From the NCBI GenBank assembly GCA_945862215.1, contig CAMAXY010000007.1, positions 19,326 through 83,325 of the forward strand: 64,000 nt of DNA. Direction: 5' to 3'. Below are positions 53,814-62,558 of this stretch, one piece after another. The notes under the pieces were generated by a model, which was not told the DNA's origin, made no database searches, and saw only the letters and a list, made by a program, of their open reading frames with translations. The translations under genes were made by a program, and so were the position numbers. The DNA is from Singulisphaera sp. GP187. Its GTDB lineage: Bacteria > Planctomycetota > Phycisphaerae > Phycisphaerales > SM1A02. Position 1 is the stretch's first letter. Every line of letters starts with the position of its first letter.

Positions 53814-54980
53814 TCAACCATTCGCCCGTTTTGCCAACGCCTTGATCTCGCGGAGGAATCGGTCGAGTCCACACGAAAGCCGCGTTGTGCTCGCGGAGTC
53901 CGTCGGTACTCGCGATACCAACACATGGCGTGTGGCCTTCGCCAAAATGCCGCAGACGTCGAGCCGATCGAACGCACGTGCTCCAGGATTAGAAGTCAAC
54001 TTGATCTCAATCACCCATCGCTCACCTGCGCAGTCCAGAACAAGATCCGCTTCGTAGCCATCGCTCGTGCGCAGATGGGATGCGCTATAGCGAACACCGA
54101 GGGCGTTCAGTACTCCCAGCGCCTGTTCGACAACGAACGCCTCCCAACTCGCACCGATCGCCGGATGCGTGAGTAACGAGTCACCATTCTCGATGCCCAG
54201 CAGACTGTGCAAAATCCCGCTGTCCCTCCACAACAATTTCGGTGCCTTCACGAGACGCTTGCGCATGTTGCCATGAAACACTGGCAGGCGCCGCAACAGA
54301 AAAATCCCTTCGAGGTAGTCCGTGTAACTGTTGATTGTCTGATAGGAAAGCCCCATGCTCCGCCCGATTTCTGATGCATTCCACTGCTGTCCGTTCGTGT
54401 GCGCGAGCATTCGGATGAGCCTTAGGGTCGTCTGCGGCGTGCATGACAACCCAAGATTTGGGAGATCGCGCTCTGCAAGCAAACGGACATAGTTCGATCC
54501 CCACTCTGGAAAGGCACGCAGTCGTTGAATGCCGCCATCGGGAAATCCACCACACAGCCAATTGCGATCGCGCATCGGTTGCGCTGAAAGTTCACTCATG
54601 AGCAAGGGAGTGAGTTCGAGCACGGCCATTCGTCCCGCCAGCGACTCACTCACCGAAGTCATGAGTGCAGGGGCAATCGAACCGAGTAAAAGAAACCGAC
54701 TATTGCGTCGCCGCTTTGCATCAATCGCCCCGCGAAGGCGCGGAAAAATCGCTGGCCACGACTGCGCTTCATCGAGAATGACCAACGATCGACCTTCACA
54801 GAGTTGATCCCAAGCCATGTCGAGACGGAGGCGGTCACGGTCCTGTTCGAGGTCGTAGTACTCCCCGCCGATCGACTTCGCCAGTGTTGTCTTGCCGCAC
54901 TGGCGCGGACCCACGATGACCGCCGCAGGCCAGTGGGCGAGCGACCTTCGGAGCAGCGGCAAGGCGAGGCGCTTGATCAT
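53814..54980 (-). CDS. AAA-type ATPase with DUF4143 domain, second copy
   Basis: A 388-residue paralogue of the protein at 50891. The P-loop GPRQCGKT is at residues 24-31, and Walker B is SLVILDEAQSWP. It has the same SRFLLLGSIAP-type segment, a helix-turn-helix-like stretch (ASEIGRSMGLSYQTINSYTD) and a nuclease-like core GYEADLVLDCAGERWVIEIK. The proteins share domain order but are clearly diverged, so this is an old duplication or independent acquisition. Its promoter has the same layout as that of the first copy. No 71-bp repeat flanks it. Confidence 0.85.
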   Translation of the reverse strand: MIKRLALPLLRRSLAHWPAAVIVGPRQCGKTTLAKSIGGEYYDLEQDRDRLRLDMAWDQLCEGRSLVILDEAQSWPAIFPRLRGAIDAKRRRNSRFLLLGSIAPALMTSVSESLAGRMAVLELTPLLMSELSAQPMRDRNWLCGGFPDGGIQRLRAFPEWGSNYVRLLAERDLPNLGLSCTPQTTLRLIRMLAHTNGQQWNASEIGRSMGLSYQTINSYTDYLEGIFLLRRLPVFHGNMRKRLVKAPKLLWRDSGILHSLLGIENGDSLLTHPAIGASWEAFVVEQALGVLNALGVRYSASHLRTSDGYEADLVLDCAGERWVIEIKLTSNPGARAFDRLDVCGILAKATRHVLVSRVPTDSASTTRLSCGLDRFLREIKALAKRANG

Positions 54981-54986
54981 CCTTGC

Positions 54987-55014
54987 AATATACCATTTGA
55001 ATTCTAATTTGCAA
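54987..55014 (-). promoter_or_regulatory. Extended -10 promoter of the second DUF4143 ATPase
   Basis: On the minus strand TTGCAA (55009-55014), a 16-base spacer ending in TGG, and TATATT (54987-54992) are followed after six bases by ATGATC. This is the same geometry, to the base, as at 50857-50891. Confidence 0.65.
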
Positions 55015-55070
55015 ACATTTCATTCGCTTCTTTCAACTCTGCGTGTTCACAAATCATGCACCAGACCAGA

Positions 55071-55823
55071 TCAGCTCACGCCGCGATCGCGAGGCCGTGG
55101 GCCGCTCGGCTTCGGCAGTTGATTGATATGCGTAAAGTGCACCAACCTTGATTCGGCGAGGTCGCCGTGCGCAATTGAGCGCAGGAACGCATAACAGACG
55201 AGCACATGAATCTTTGACTGCGTTGCCGCATAGACCCATTGCGAAAATAAGACTGCGACCTGCGGAAAGTAATTGGCGATCTCAACGTCAACATGAAGCA
55301 TGCTCGAGCCAGGCTTCGCGCCAGGCTTGCGAGCAACATCGATCTCCAAGTATCCATCGCCGCCAACGCCAGGCGCTGCGACAAGCAATCCACGCTCAAT
55401 CCGCCAGCGCACAATGCCTCGAACATCGTCCATCTGGTACTCCGGCTTGCGAAATGCAAGGAGCACGAATGGTCTGCAAATCAAGACGACAAAGCGCTCC
55501 TCTTCGGTGTATTCAATTTGAATCAAGCCAAGCGTGCAGCGCGTTAAAAATCGCCAGTAGGTGCGCGCGAGTCGCTCAAGGTGCATCGGGTTCCATATTT
55601 CATCAAGCTTCTGCGATTTGATCTGCATGTCGGCAGATTGAACCGACCTCACTGCGCCACGCTGATCACTTTGTGTCGAGTCCACGAGCGCGCCAATTTC
55701 AACCTTTCCAATCTTGCTCGGGCGACTGATCAACTTTGTCCCCAGCGCGATGATCCCCAGCGCCAAAATGACCAGGGCAACAATCACGAGCAGTGCTTCG
55801 AGCACTATGAGTGTCTCGTTCAT
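55071..55823 (-). CDS. Hypothetical membrane-anchored protein
   Basis: A 250-residue protein of unknown family. One N-terminal membrane helix (residues 5-30) is followed by a soluble region of about 200 residues with an alpha/beta look. The stretch ERFVVLICRPFVLLAFRKPEY lies near the middle and GGDGYLEIDVARKPGAKPG after it. The C-terminus is basic and Pro-rich (KPSGPRPRDRG). Its start overlaps the stop of a 59-residue gene by four bases, so the two form an operon. Confidence 0.6.
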   Translation of the reverse strand: MNETLIVLEALLVIVALVILALGIIALGTKLISRPSKIGKVEIGALVDSTQSDQRGAVRSVQSADMQIKSQKLDEIWNPMHLERLARTYWRFLTRCTLGLIQIEYTEEERFVVLICRPFVLLAFRKPEYQMDDVRGIVRWRIERGLLVAAPGVGGDGYLEIDVARKPGAKPGSSMLHVDVEIANYFPQVAVLFSQWVYAATQSKIHVLVCYAFLRSIAHGDLAESRLVHFTHINQLPKPSGPRPRDRGVS

Positions 55824-55999
55824 GAGCTGCTCTTTTCGCTTGCTTGCATCGCCCTCTCGACGGCTTGATCAAATGACATCGGGTCATCATTCACACGGAC
55901 TGATATTGGGGCGAAGAGAACCATCTTCTTTTTTAGGCCGTTGAGTATCCGCCACGCCAGCGCGTTGAACACATCAAGAAAGTGATTTGTTATAGCCAT
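55820..55999 (-). CDS. Small 59-residue protein coupled to the gene downstream
   Basis: ATG 55997-55999 opens a 59-codon frame whose TGA stop overlaps the ATG of the 250-residue protein (ATGA). The protein begins MAITNHFLDVFNALAWRILN, has a KKK cluster at residues 23-25 and ends in an acidic/Ser tail, consistent with a small amphipathic or regulatory protein. The exact overlap and sensible composition support it as real. An imperfect palindrome ATTTACCATGATAAAT (56001-56016) lies just upstream and may be an operator. Confidence 0.6.
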   Translation of the reverse strand: MAITNHFLDVFNALAWRILNGLKKKMVLFAPISVRVNDDPMSFDQAVERAMQASEKSSS

Positions 56000-56343
56000 G
56001 ATTTACCATGATAAATTTTTCTGTTGTTCATAAATATTATTCAAATAAAATTTCAAATCAGTGAGGATCACTTTAGGCGCCTGCTCGCTGCCTGAACTTC
56101 CATTTCTTGAACCGCATGGGCGAACCGACGAGAAGCAACGGCGTGGGGGCTTAGACCGTTTCGATGTGTTGCATATGAAACAATCTTCTTGCGAGCATTC
56201 GCGCTCATTTAGGTGTCCGCGGAATCCCAGGAGGATCGTTCGCATGGTGAAAACCGTATGTTGTTTGCGATTATTCCACTCACACCCAATGGAGGGTGCA
56301 ACAGTTGCTTCTGCAAAAATCGTTTGGCATTCTTACGACCCGA
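56000..56343 (+). other. Intergenic region without a recognised gene
   Basis: The first 60 bases are very AT-rich and probably contain the promoter of the minus-strand small gene. From 56061 to 56343 base composition is mixed, and I see no open frame with codon-like character, no tRNA and no known RNA motif. A plus-strand frame starting at 56061 merges into nuoA out of frame and is rejected. Confidence 0.5.
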
Positions 56344-56373
56344 TTGCAAAATGCGCACTTCAAGCGATAGACT
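56344..56373 (+). promoter_or_regulatory. Predicted promoter of nuoA
   Basis: TTGCAA (56344-56349) and TAGACT (56368-56373) are separated by 18 bases. The ATG follows nine bases after the -10 box, so the leader would be only two or three bases long. Confidence 0.5.
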
Positions 56374-56382
56374 CCGCCTCCC

Positions 56383-56763
56383 ATGAGCACGATTGGTTTC
56401 TATCTTCCTGTTGTCCTAGTCATCGCGATGGCAGCTGGCTTTGCGATTCTCAATATCGTGGTCAGTTCGCTGCTTGGGCCGAAAGTCGAAAGCGCCATCA
56501 AGGGACTTGCATACGAATCTGGAATGGATGCCATCGGCACCACCAAGAAGCGATTCAATATCCGTTTCTATGTGATGGCGATGACATTTCTAGTCTTCGA
56601 CGTTGAAATCGTCTTCCTCTATCCATGGGCAGTTTCGTTCGCTCAATTGCAACCGCGCAGTCCCGAAGCTTTTCTCTTCTTCGCGCGAATTGCATTCTTC
56701 GTCGGCACGAGTGTGATCGCATACATCTATGCGTGGCGTAAGGGTGTCTTCCGCTGGGATTGA
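56383..56763 (+). CDS. nuoA: NADH-quinone oxidoreductase subunit A
   Basis: A 126-residue, three-helix subunit of respiratory complex I. YESGMDAIGTTKKRFNIRFY and FLVFDVEIVFLYPWAVSF are the family's strongest signatures. In most bacteria nuoA opens the nuo operon, but here the next gene is an unrelated YHYH protein and no other nuo gene is in the window. It may supply the complex from a separate site, or be a second copy. Confidence 0.93.
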   Translation: MSTIGFYLPVVLVIAMAAGFAILNIVVSSLLGPKVESAIKGLAYESGMDAIGTTKKRFNIRFYVMAMTFLVFDVEIVFLYPWAVSFAQLQPRSPEAFLFFARIAFFVGTSVIAYIYAWRKGVFRWD

Positions 56764-56948
56764 TTGCGCCGCATCGGCACTGAAATTCTGGCCCACTCAC
56801 GCGCCACGAGTTGTTCGCAGCGAATCGTCTCAAGAGGTTTTCCAAGTACATCAATTTATTTCTCACGTGTCTGCGCGCAAGATTTCGCGCGATCGGTCCC
56901 CATTGTGAAAATGCAGACAATTCAACCATGCCCCGCAAGAAACGAATA

Positions 56949-59537
56949 ATGAAAACTGCTGACACGAAAATTGGGCTTTTCGCAACTCTCGCACTCTTCG
57001 CATTTGCTGCGCCGATATCAGCGCACCCGCCAGGATCGGATGATGACCATCATCATGATGCCGTCACGCAAACCTGGCATGACCTTCGTAAAGGCGTGCA
57101 ATACGAAGCATCGCTGATGACTGTGCGCGCTGAAGGTGTGACGATTGAACTTGACGATGGAGCTCTCGTCAGCATTCCAATGGCGGATCTGAGTCAAGAC
57201 GACCGCTCCCAAGCGGAATCGAAACTTGTTGTGGTGCGTGCGATGAATGAATACTCATTTGCACCACCAACACCAGCGGCAACGAAAGCGCCGACCGATG
57301 TTGGGCCATGGCAGGCAAGTTCTTTCGTGGCGTTCGCGCCATTTGTTCGCACGCGTTCAGATGCGCAGTGGCTCTATGTGGAATCAGATGGAATGCCGCA
57401 TGCGCCAGTTGATTTCACAATGATGGTCGGTATTCGCGCGTGGCAGCAACAAGTGCCGATTCCGCAGGCATACACAGGAGCGAATGCGTGGCAGATACCG
57501 CTTCAGCCGACCCTGGCTGAAAATCCAGTCTCGGGTAAGACTGGATTACGCCGTGGCGCAATCGCACTCGCCGCAAACGGAATTCCGATTTTCAATGCGT
57601 ACAACAATCGCGGCGAAGATTCATTTGCAATCGGCGAGTTGGATGAATTTGGCGGTCACTGTGGTCGAGCGGATGATTATCATTATCACGCCGCGCCGCT
57701 TGCACTTCAGAAAGTTGTTGGCGTGAAGAATCCAATCGCATTTGCGCTAGATGGATTTGCGATTTATGGATTGTTCGATGCAAAGGCAAAGCCAGGTGCA
57801 GACAACGCCTGTCCGCTTGGCGCAACCGCCCCACTCGATGAATGGAACGGACATGAATGCACTGTTCCTGCTGGTCAAGGTATCGATGGCGGAACACGTT
57901 CATATCACTACCACGCAAGCGTGACCTATCCATACATCAACGGTGGAATGCGTGGCAACGTCACAGTGAATGGCGACGAAATCACACCGCAAGCTCACGC
58001 AACACCGTTTCGTCCATCACTGCAACCGATGCGTGGTGCAAGCATCATCGGCTTTAAACAGACCGCGCCAAAGGCATGGTCGCTTTCGTATCAAGTCGCA
58101 GGAAAAACATCACGAATTGATTATTCGATTGATGAATCTGGAAAAGTGAATTTCATCTTCGTCGATTCCAATGGCAAGACGAAAGAGGAATCGTATTCAC
58201 GGCAATCACGCGGCGGCGGGCAAGGTGGAGGGCAAGGTGGTGGCGGCGGTCAAGGTCGAGGCGGAAAGCGCGGCGGGCAAGGTGGCGGTGGACAACAAAG
58301 AGATGAGGTCAAGCACACGATCGCGCCGACGAAAGACGGATTTATTGTTCACTCCGCAGGAATCGGCGCAGATGGAATGCTTGCGAAGAAGTACACATGC
58401 GATGGCGAAAGCATTGCGCCGCCAATTGATTGGAGTGGACTTCCTGCCGCAACTAAGAGTGTTGCTATCGCCATGCATCACATTCCACCTGGCGGCAAAG
58501 AAGGCGGTGACGAACATGCGTACATCGTCCTCTGGGGAATTCCAGTCGACACAAAGGCGCTCGCCGAAAGTCAGCATGATGTCGGAACTTGGGGAATCAA
58601 CACTGTCAATCGGCGCGCGGAATATGCGCCGCCTTGTTCGCAAGGGCCTGGCGAGAAGTCTTACATAGTCACGGTGTATGCGCTCTCTGCGCAACCAAAG
58701 CTTGCCGCTGGTCGTGCGGGATTTACTGATTTACTTGCAGCGATAAAGGACACGACACTTTCGATTGCTGAAGTGGAACTGCGATACGCACGCGATCGTG
58801 GTGGAGAAAATGGTGCGAGTGGTGATGATCCTCCGCCTCCGCCACCTGATGGACAGAATGGAAAAGGCGATGGTGGCAAGCGTGGCGGTCAAGGTGGCGG
58901 CGGTCAAGGCGGCAAACGAAAACCTCCGCAGGACGGCATGGTGAAACCCGCGATGAGCGACACCATTCATGGAAGTATTTACGCCGACAATTGGTTTGCG
59001 ATGTACATCAACGGCAAGTTAGTGTCAGTGGATTCCATCGACTTCCTTCCGCACAATGTGGTCAATGTCGACATTCTTCCTGAGTATCCGATGACCATCG
59101 CTGTCCTTGCCAAAGACAACGCCGATCCAAAAACTGGATGCGAATATGGCAAACAAATTGGCGACGGCGGTTTCATTTTGAAGTTCGCCGATGGAACCGT
59201 GACCGATGCAAAGTGGAAGGCCAAGTGTTTCTTCTATGGTCCAATTGATCGCAACACAACAGAGCCAAAGGTTCGAACTGATCCGCTTCCAGAAGGATGG
59301 CAGAACCCTGGATTCGACGACAGCACATGGCCGAATGCAGTTGAATACACGCAAGAGCGAATCGATCCGAAGGAACCATTCTTCCAAAACGATTTCAAGA
59401 ATGCGAAATGGATATGGACATCCGACCTTGATCTCGACAACACAGTCATCCTGCGTTGCCGAATCGATCGCGCCAGCTGGAAGCCACGTTGGAATACAAA
59501 GCCAGACCTTGATGTCAGTGGTCCTGCTCCGAAGTAG
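56949..59537 (+). CDS. Secreted YHYH-PEBP fusion protein with glycine-rich linkers
   Basis: About 862 residues. ATG 56949 starts a clear signal peptide ending ISAHPPG; the longer frame from 56811 is rejected. The N-terminal half is a YHYH domain (DDYHYHAAPLAL and RSYHYHASVTYPYINGG). A Gly/Gln-rich linker near residues 420-455 leads to a Raf-kinase-inhibitor-like (PEBP/YbhB) domain (KKYTCDGESIAPPIDWSGLP, HAYIVLWGIP). A second Pro- then Gly-rich linker leads to a C-terminal beta-sandwich (GSIYADNWFAMYINGKLVSV) resembling the domain beside sialate esterases. No enzyme activity can be assigned. Confidence 0.82.
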   Translation: MKTADTKIGLFATLALFAFAAPISAHPPGSDDDHHHDAVTQTWHDLRKGVQYEASLMTVRAEGVTIELDDGALVSIPMADLSQDDRSQAESKLVVVRAMNEYSFAPPTPAATKAPTDVGPWQASSFVAFAPFVRTRSDAQWLYVESDGMPHAPVDFTMMVGIRAWQQQVPIPQAYTGANAWQIPLQPTLAENPVSGKTGLRRGAIALAANGIPIFNAYNNRGEDSFAIGELDEFGGHCGRADDYHYHAAPLALQKVVGVKNPIAFALDGFAIYGLFDAKAKPGADNACPLGATAPLDEWNGHECTVPAGQGIDGGTRSYHYHASVTYPYINGGMRGNVTVNGDEITPQAHATPFRPSLQPMRGASIIGFKQTAPKAWSLSYQVAGKTSRIDYSIDESGKVNFIFVDSNGKTKEESYSRQSRGGGQGGGQGGGGGQGRGGKRGGQGGGGQQRDEVKHTIAPTKDGFIVHSAGIGADGMLAKKYTCDGESIAPPIDWSGLPAATKSVAIAMHHIPPGGKEGGDEHAYIVLWGIPVDTKALAESQHDVGTWGINTVNRRAEYAPPCSQGPGEKSYIVTVYALSAQPKLAAGRAGFTDLLAAIKDTTLSIAEVELRYARDRGGENGASGDDPPPPPPDGQNGKGDGGKRGGQGGGGQGGKRKPPQDGMVKPAMSDTIHGSIYADNWFAMYINGKLVSVDSIDFLPHNVVNVDILPEYPMTIAVLAKDNADPKTGCEYGKQIGDGGFILKFADGTVTDAKWKAKCFFYGPIDRNTTEPKVRTDPLPEGWQNPGFDDSTWPNAVEYTQERIDPKEPFFQNDFKNAKWIWTSDLDLDNTVILRCRIDRASWKPRWNTKPDLDVSGPAPK

Positions 59538-59677
59538 ATCAAATTGATGCCGCTTTTTCAAAGCCGCTGCCTTGACTTCCACCTCTAGCTTGATTGTTTG
59601 CGGCGGCGCATTATTTTTATCAATGGTGTTCACAAGTGCGAATTCAATCTTTGCCTTGCCCACGGCGCGTGCATGCA
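59529..59677 (+). repeat. 149-bp imperfect direct repeat, copy 1 (gene fragment)
   Basis: This segment matches 62758-62906 with ten mismatches (about 93%). It overlaps the last bases of the YHYH gene and contains, on the minus strand, the last 42 codons of the lipoprotein gene at 62782 (HARAVGKAKIEFALVNTIDK onward), here without the rest of that gene. The minus-strand frame 59025-59738 that passes through it is a composite and not a gene. The remaining 59678-59788 shows nothing else apart from AAAGGAA, a ribosome site for the next gene. Confidence 0.9.
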
Positions 59678-59788
59678 TTCGCTTCACAAACTGACCCTTT
59701 TTCTTCTTGGCGGGGGATTGGGGATGAGATACCATCACAATCTCTTCGAGGTTTGGCGTTCGGGGCGCATTTCTGAAAGGAACAATTT

Positions 59789-61339
59789 ATGACATCAGCT
59801 CCGCATCGATACGAAATCGATTCGCACGCAAAGACACAGGTCGCGTCCGCAGTAGGGCACACTGGTACGCAGCAATTTCGCTTTCAAATCATGCGAAATC
59901 ATTTTCAACGAGTGTTTTTCGCGTCGGCTCTCATGTGTGCTGTGGCGACGACAGCATCGGCACAAACGCCTGTATGTATTGGTTCCGGATGGGATCACCG
60001 TGATCCCGTGAACATCGCAGAAGCGCGCGTCTACGCCAGACTGTTCTTCGAATTTAAAGATTCCGGCGTTGTCTCTGAAGAGTTCGCGAAATTCAGATTC
60101 ACTAATCCCGCGCCCACGGGCGCGATGACACCCTTCTACGGAGCAGAAGAGTTCTTCAAAGAGCTCTACGCGCACCGGCTGAATTACAAGACCAATCCTC
60201 CGAACTACTACTCCCTCCAAGATCTCCTGCAGGATGACCCCGTGGTGCAAGCTGCGTTCAGACGCTACGCAACGACGGGACAATTCGAGCCGCCGTTTGA
60301 CGCCGCGCGACCGCCCTCACCGCCGCAGCGCGTTCGCATGATCGGATACGAAGGGCTCGACCCCGCAATTCGCAGACGTGACTTCGGTCGTGCGTCACAG
60401 GCCTTGGGGTATTCGTCGAAGTGGCCGACGCGTGAAGTATTCCACGCTGATTCCCTGAAGGCGTTTCCAGTTTCAGCGGGGACGCTTCAAACGACTGTCG
60501 AACCGGTGCCGATCTATCTCATCGTCAATCCCGCAGAGATAGACCTTGCGTGGAGCAATCTGGCACCAACGACCGGCGAGGCTCGCGACTTTCCACCACT
60601 CGATGGCAGTGCAGCGGGATGCATGGTCTTTCACATTGCGCCCACTCGATTCACACGCGGATTCAGTGGCCTCGAAGTTCCCTGGCCGGCCTGGGCAGAC
60701 GAAGCATTCGTCGATGGCAATCCAAACCTTGCCGATCTCGCACTCGAGACGCGTCCGTGGCGCGCGCTCGCTTCGACACTCCTCGGTTCCATCAACACGG
60801 CATTTGCACTCCAAACGGTCGGTGTTGCGACTCCGGTCGCATTCAACATCTATGGTGTTTCTCCAACCGCATGGCGAACCGTCGAGCCGAAGAGCGATCT
60901 CGATCGATTGACTCGAGTTTTTCGCGGCACGTTGGTCTTTCCACTCTTTGAGAGCGTGGGTTTGTTGCGAGAGGCAGAGAACGACCCATGGAAAGACGAT
61001 CGCAACGGTCCCATGAGTTCGCATGTTGAATCTCGCGGCGCAGTGTGGCAGCTGGGTGGGCGCAATTCGCTCGTGCTCGCGGCGCCACGAGTCGAGAACG
61101 AACGGTCGCCACGGCGCGAATACGTCATCGTTCCAGAGACATTCGCGCAGCTGGCCTTTCCTGTCATCAGTATCTACACCTCGACAACGTGGAAGCCTCT
61201 GGCCGAGGATTTTGAGTTTCGAATTGGCGCACCGACAACCACCGACGGACTACGCGCCGTCTGCGTCTTCATGACGTGCACCACAGAGCAGCTTCGTGAA
61301 ATCGGCAAGGCAATGTCGCGCGCCAAAGAAACACAATGA
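59789..61339 (+). CDS. Hypothetical exported protein
   Basis: A 516-residue protein of unknown family. ATG 59789 has a good AAAGGAA ribosome site, but the signal-peptide-like stretch begins at Met35 (MRNHFQRVFFASALMCAVAT, ending ASAQTP). The true start is therefore either 59789 with an extended leader or 59891 without a ribosome site. The mature part is rich in Arg, Pro and aromatic residues, with few Cys and no visible catalytic motif. It overlaps the next gene by four bases. GC-rich codon use looks different from most genes in the window. Confidence 0.65.
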   Translation: MTSAPHRYEIDSHAKTQVASAVGHTGTQQFRFQIMRNHFQRVFFASALMCAVATTASAQTPVCIGSGWDHRDPVNIAEARVYARLFFEFKDSGVVSEEFAKFRFTNPAPTGAMTPFYGAEEFFKELYAHRLNYKTNPPNYYSLQDLLQDDPVVQAAFRRYATTGQFEPPFDAARPPSPPQRVRMIGYEGLDPAIRRRDFGRASQALGYSSKWPTREVFHADSLKAFPVSAGTLQTTVEPVPIYLIVNPAEIDLAWSNLAPTTGEARDFPPLDGSAAGCMVFHIAPTRFTRGFSGLEVPWPAWADEAFVDGNPNLADLALETRPWRALASTLLGSINTAFALQTVGVATPVAFNIYGVSPTAWRTVEPKSDLDRLTRVFRGTLVFPLFESVGLLREAENDPWKDDRNGPMSSHVESRGAVWQLGGRNSLVLAAPRVENERSPRREYVIVPETFAQLAFPVISIYTSTTWKPLAEDFEFRIGAPTTTDGLRAVCVFMTCTTEQLREIGKAMSRAKETQ

Positions 61340-62118
61340 ACCTCTCGGGTTCGAACTGCCCTCGATGCCGCTATGCGCAAGCGGTCCCGGCGCCGACGTA
61401 CACCTGTCCTGAGTGTGGACTCTTGTACGAGAGTCACGTCGAACCAAGCCTCTTGCGGTTTGGCGACCGCCGCTGGCTCAGGAAGATTCACTTTGGATGC
61501 GTCCTGATCCAACGGACGCTCTTCGTACTGCTCTGTTGCATTCTCGTCACCCTGGCAAGCGGCTTTTTGAGCCTCTTTCTTGAGCAGTGGATCGATCCTG
61601 GGCCGATTTTTCAGGTCCTTGGAGTGGTGCTCTGGGGAATGTCGATCGTGTTCATCGTGGCCGTGGGATCTCTCATGGTCGGGCTTCTCGCACTCTTCGC
61701 GGCAAACCCATACGACGAACTCCCGTGGATGTTGGTCACCCGTCGATGGATCAGCTACGCCGCCGTCCCAGCATTCGCAGTGTGGTTTCTCGCGGATCAA
61801 CCGAAGTACGCCGCGATTCTGTGGTTTCCCTACTCTGAGATTGTCGGCGCGGTCGTGCTCGCGTTGAGTGCACTCGCGCTGCTCCACCTGCGAGTCGAGC
61901 TGAAGTCCCGCTGTGCGGATGGAACGAATCGCCGCGCATCGTCGCTGCGAAGTGTCGCGATCGCAGCCTTCGTGTGTGCGGCGATCTTCGTCGCGGCCGC
62001 GCTCGAGCGCAAGACTGAGACGCTCCAGATGATCTGGATCGTGTGGATCATTACTCTCGCCTTCTCAACTCGATCCCTCGAACGCGCACTGCAACGCGAA
62101 CTGAAGCTGCAACCTTGA
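61336..62118 (+). CDS. Membrane protein with N-terminal zinc ribbon
   Basis: A 260-residue protein. An N-terminal CPRC-x(12)-CPEC knuckle (residues 8-26) should bind zinc. Six hydrophobic segments follow between residues 55 and 250. This arrangement is common among uncharacterised planctomycete membrane proteins. It overlaps the upstream gene by four bases, so the two are probably co-translated. Function unknown. Confidence 0.7.
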   Translation: MNLSGSNCPRCRYAQAVPAPTYTCPECGLLYESHVEPSLLRFGDRRWLRKIHFGCVLIQRTLFVLLCCILVTLASGFLSLFLEQWIDPGPIFQVLGVVLWGMSIVFIVAVGSLMVGLLALFAANPYDELPWMLVTRRWISYAAVPAFAVWFLADQPKYAAILWFPYSEIVGAVVLALSALALLHLRVELKSRCADGTNRRASSLRSVAIAAFVCAAIFVAAALERKTETLQMIWIVWIITLAFSTRSLERALQRELKLQP

Positions 62119-62150
62119 CCACATCGATCCGGGGGGCATCGAGAGATCAC

Positions 62151-62558
62151 TCAACAGTCCGCGGACTCCGCGAAGGCGAGAAACACCGCGACAATGAATA
62201 GCAATGCGATGCATCCAAGCGTGAGGAGGGCCACAAGAATTGTGGGCAGCACCGCACGCCGCTCTGGTCGTGGGCGCTCGGCGGAGAGTTCGGCCCCACA
62301 CGGGGCAGCGGATGATTCGATCTGGATGCGTCCGTGGCGCGCCCATCCGATCGCTGCGAGCGACCACACAATGCAAATCGAAAGCGGCAACACCACAATT
62401 CTCCATATGTTTTCGCTGCTCCAACCCATGTCCTGCTTTAAAAAGTAAGACAGCGGGATAAGTCCAATCACTCCGAGCCAAAGCGCAATGTGCCGAAAGT
62501 TTCCCTGCAGGCGCACGCCTCTCGAGATCAATCGCGGCGGTGTTGGCCTGTTATTCAT
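62151..62558 (-). CDS. Hypothetical membrane protein
   Basis: A 135-residue protein with three hydrophobic segments (about residues 24-42, 52-70 and 103-128) and a basic N-terminus. A polar, Arg/Glu-rich loop (ERPRPERR) separates the last two. It converges on the zinc-ribbon membrane protein. No family recognised. Confidence 0.55.
   Translation of the reverse strand: MNNRPTPPRLISRGVRLQGNFRHIALWLGVIGLIPLSYFLKQDMGWSSENIWRIVVLPLSICIVWSLAAIGWARHGRIQIESSAAPCGAELSAERPRPERRAVLPTILVALLTLGCIALLFIVAVFLAFAESADC

Noticed and set aside
56061..56343. Possible structured RNA upstream of nuoA
   Set aside because: The segment is less AT-rich than its flanks, but no known RNA signature (SRP, 6S, RNase P, tmRNA) could be matched by eye.
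56061..56606. A 181-codon plus-strand frame before and into nuoA
   Set aside because: It overlaps nuoA out of frame, has a Cys/His/Arg-heavy translation and no ribosome site.
59025..59738. A 237-codon minus-strand frame at the end of the YHYH gene
   Set aside because: It is a composite of the duplicated lipoprotein gene end and antisense YHYH sequence, so only the repeat is reported.
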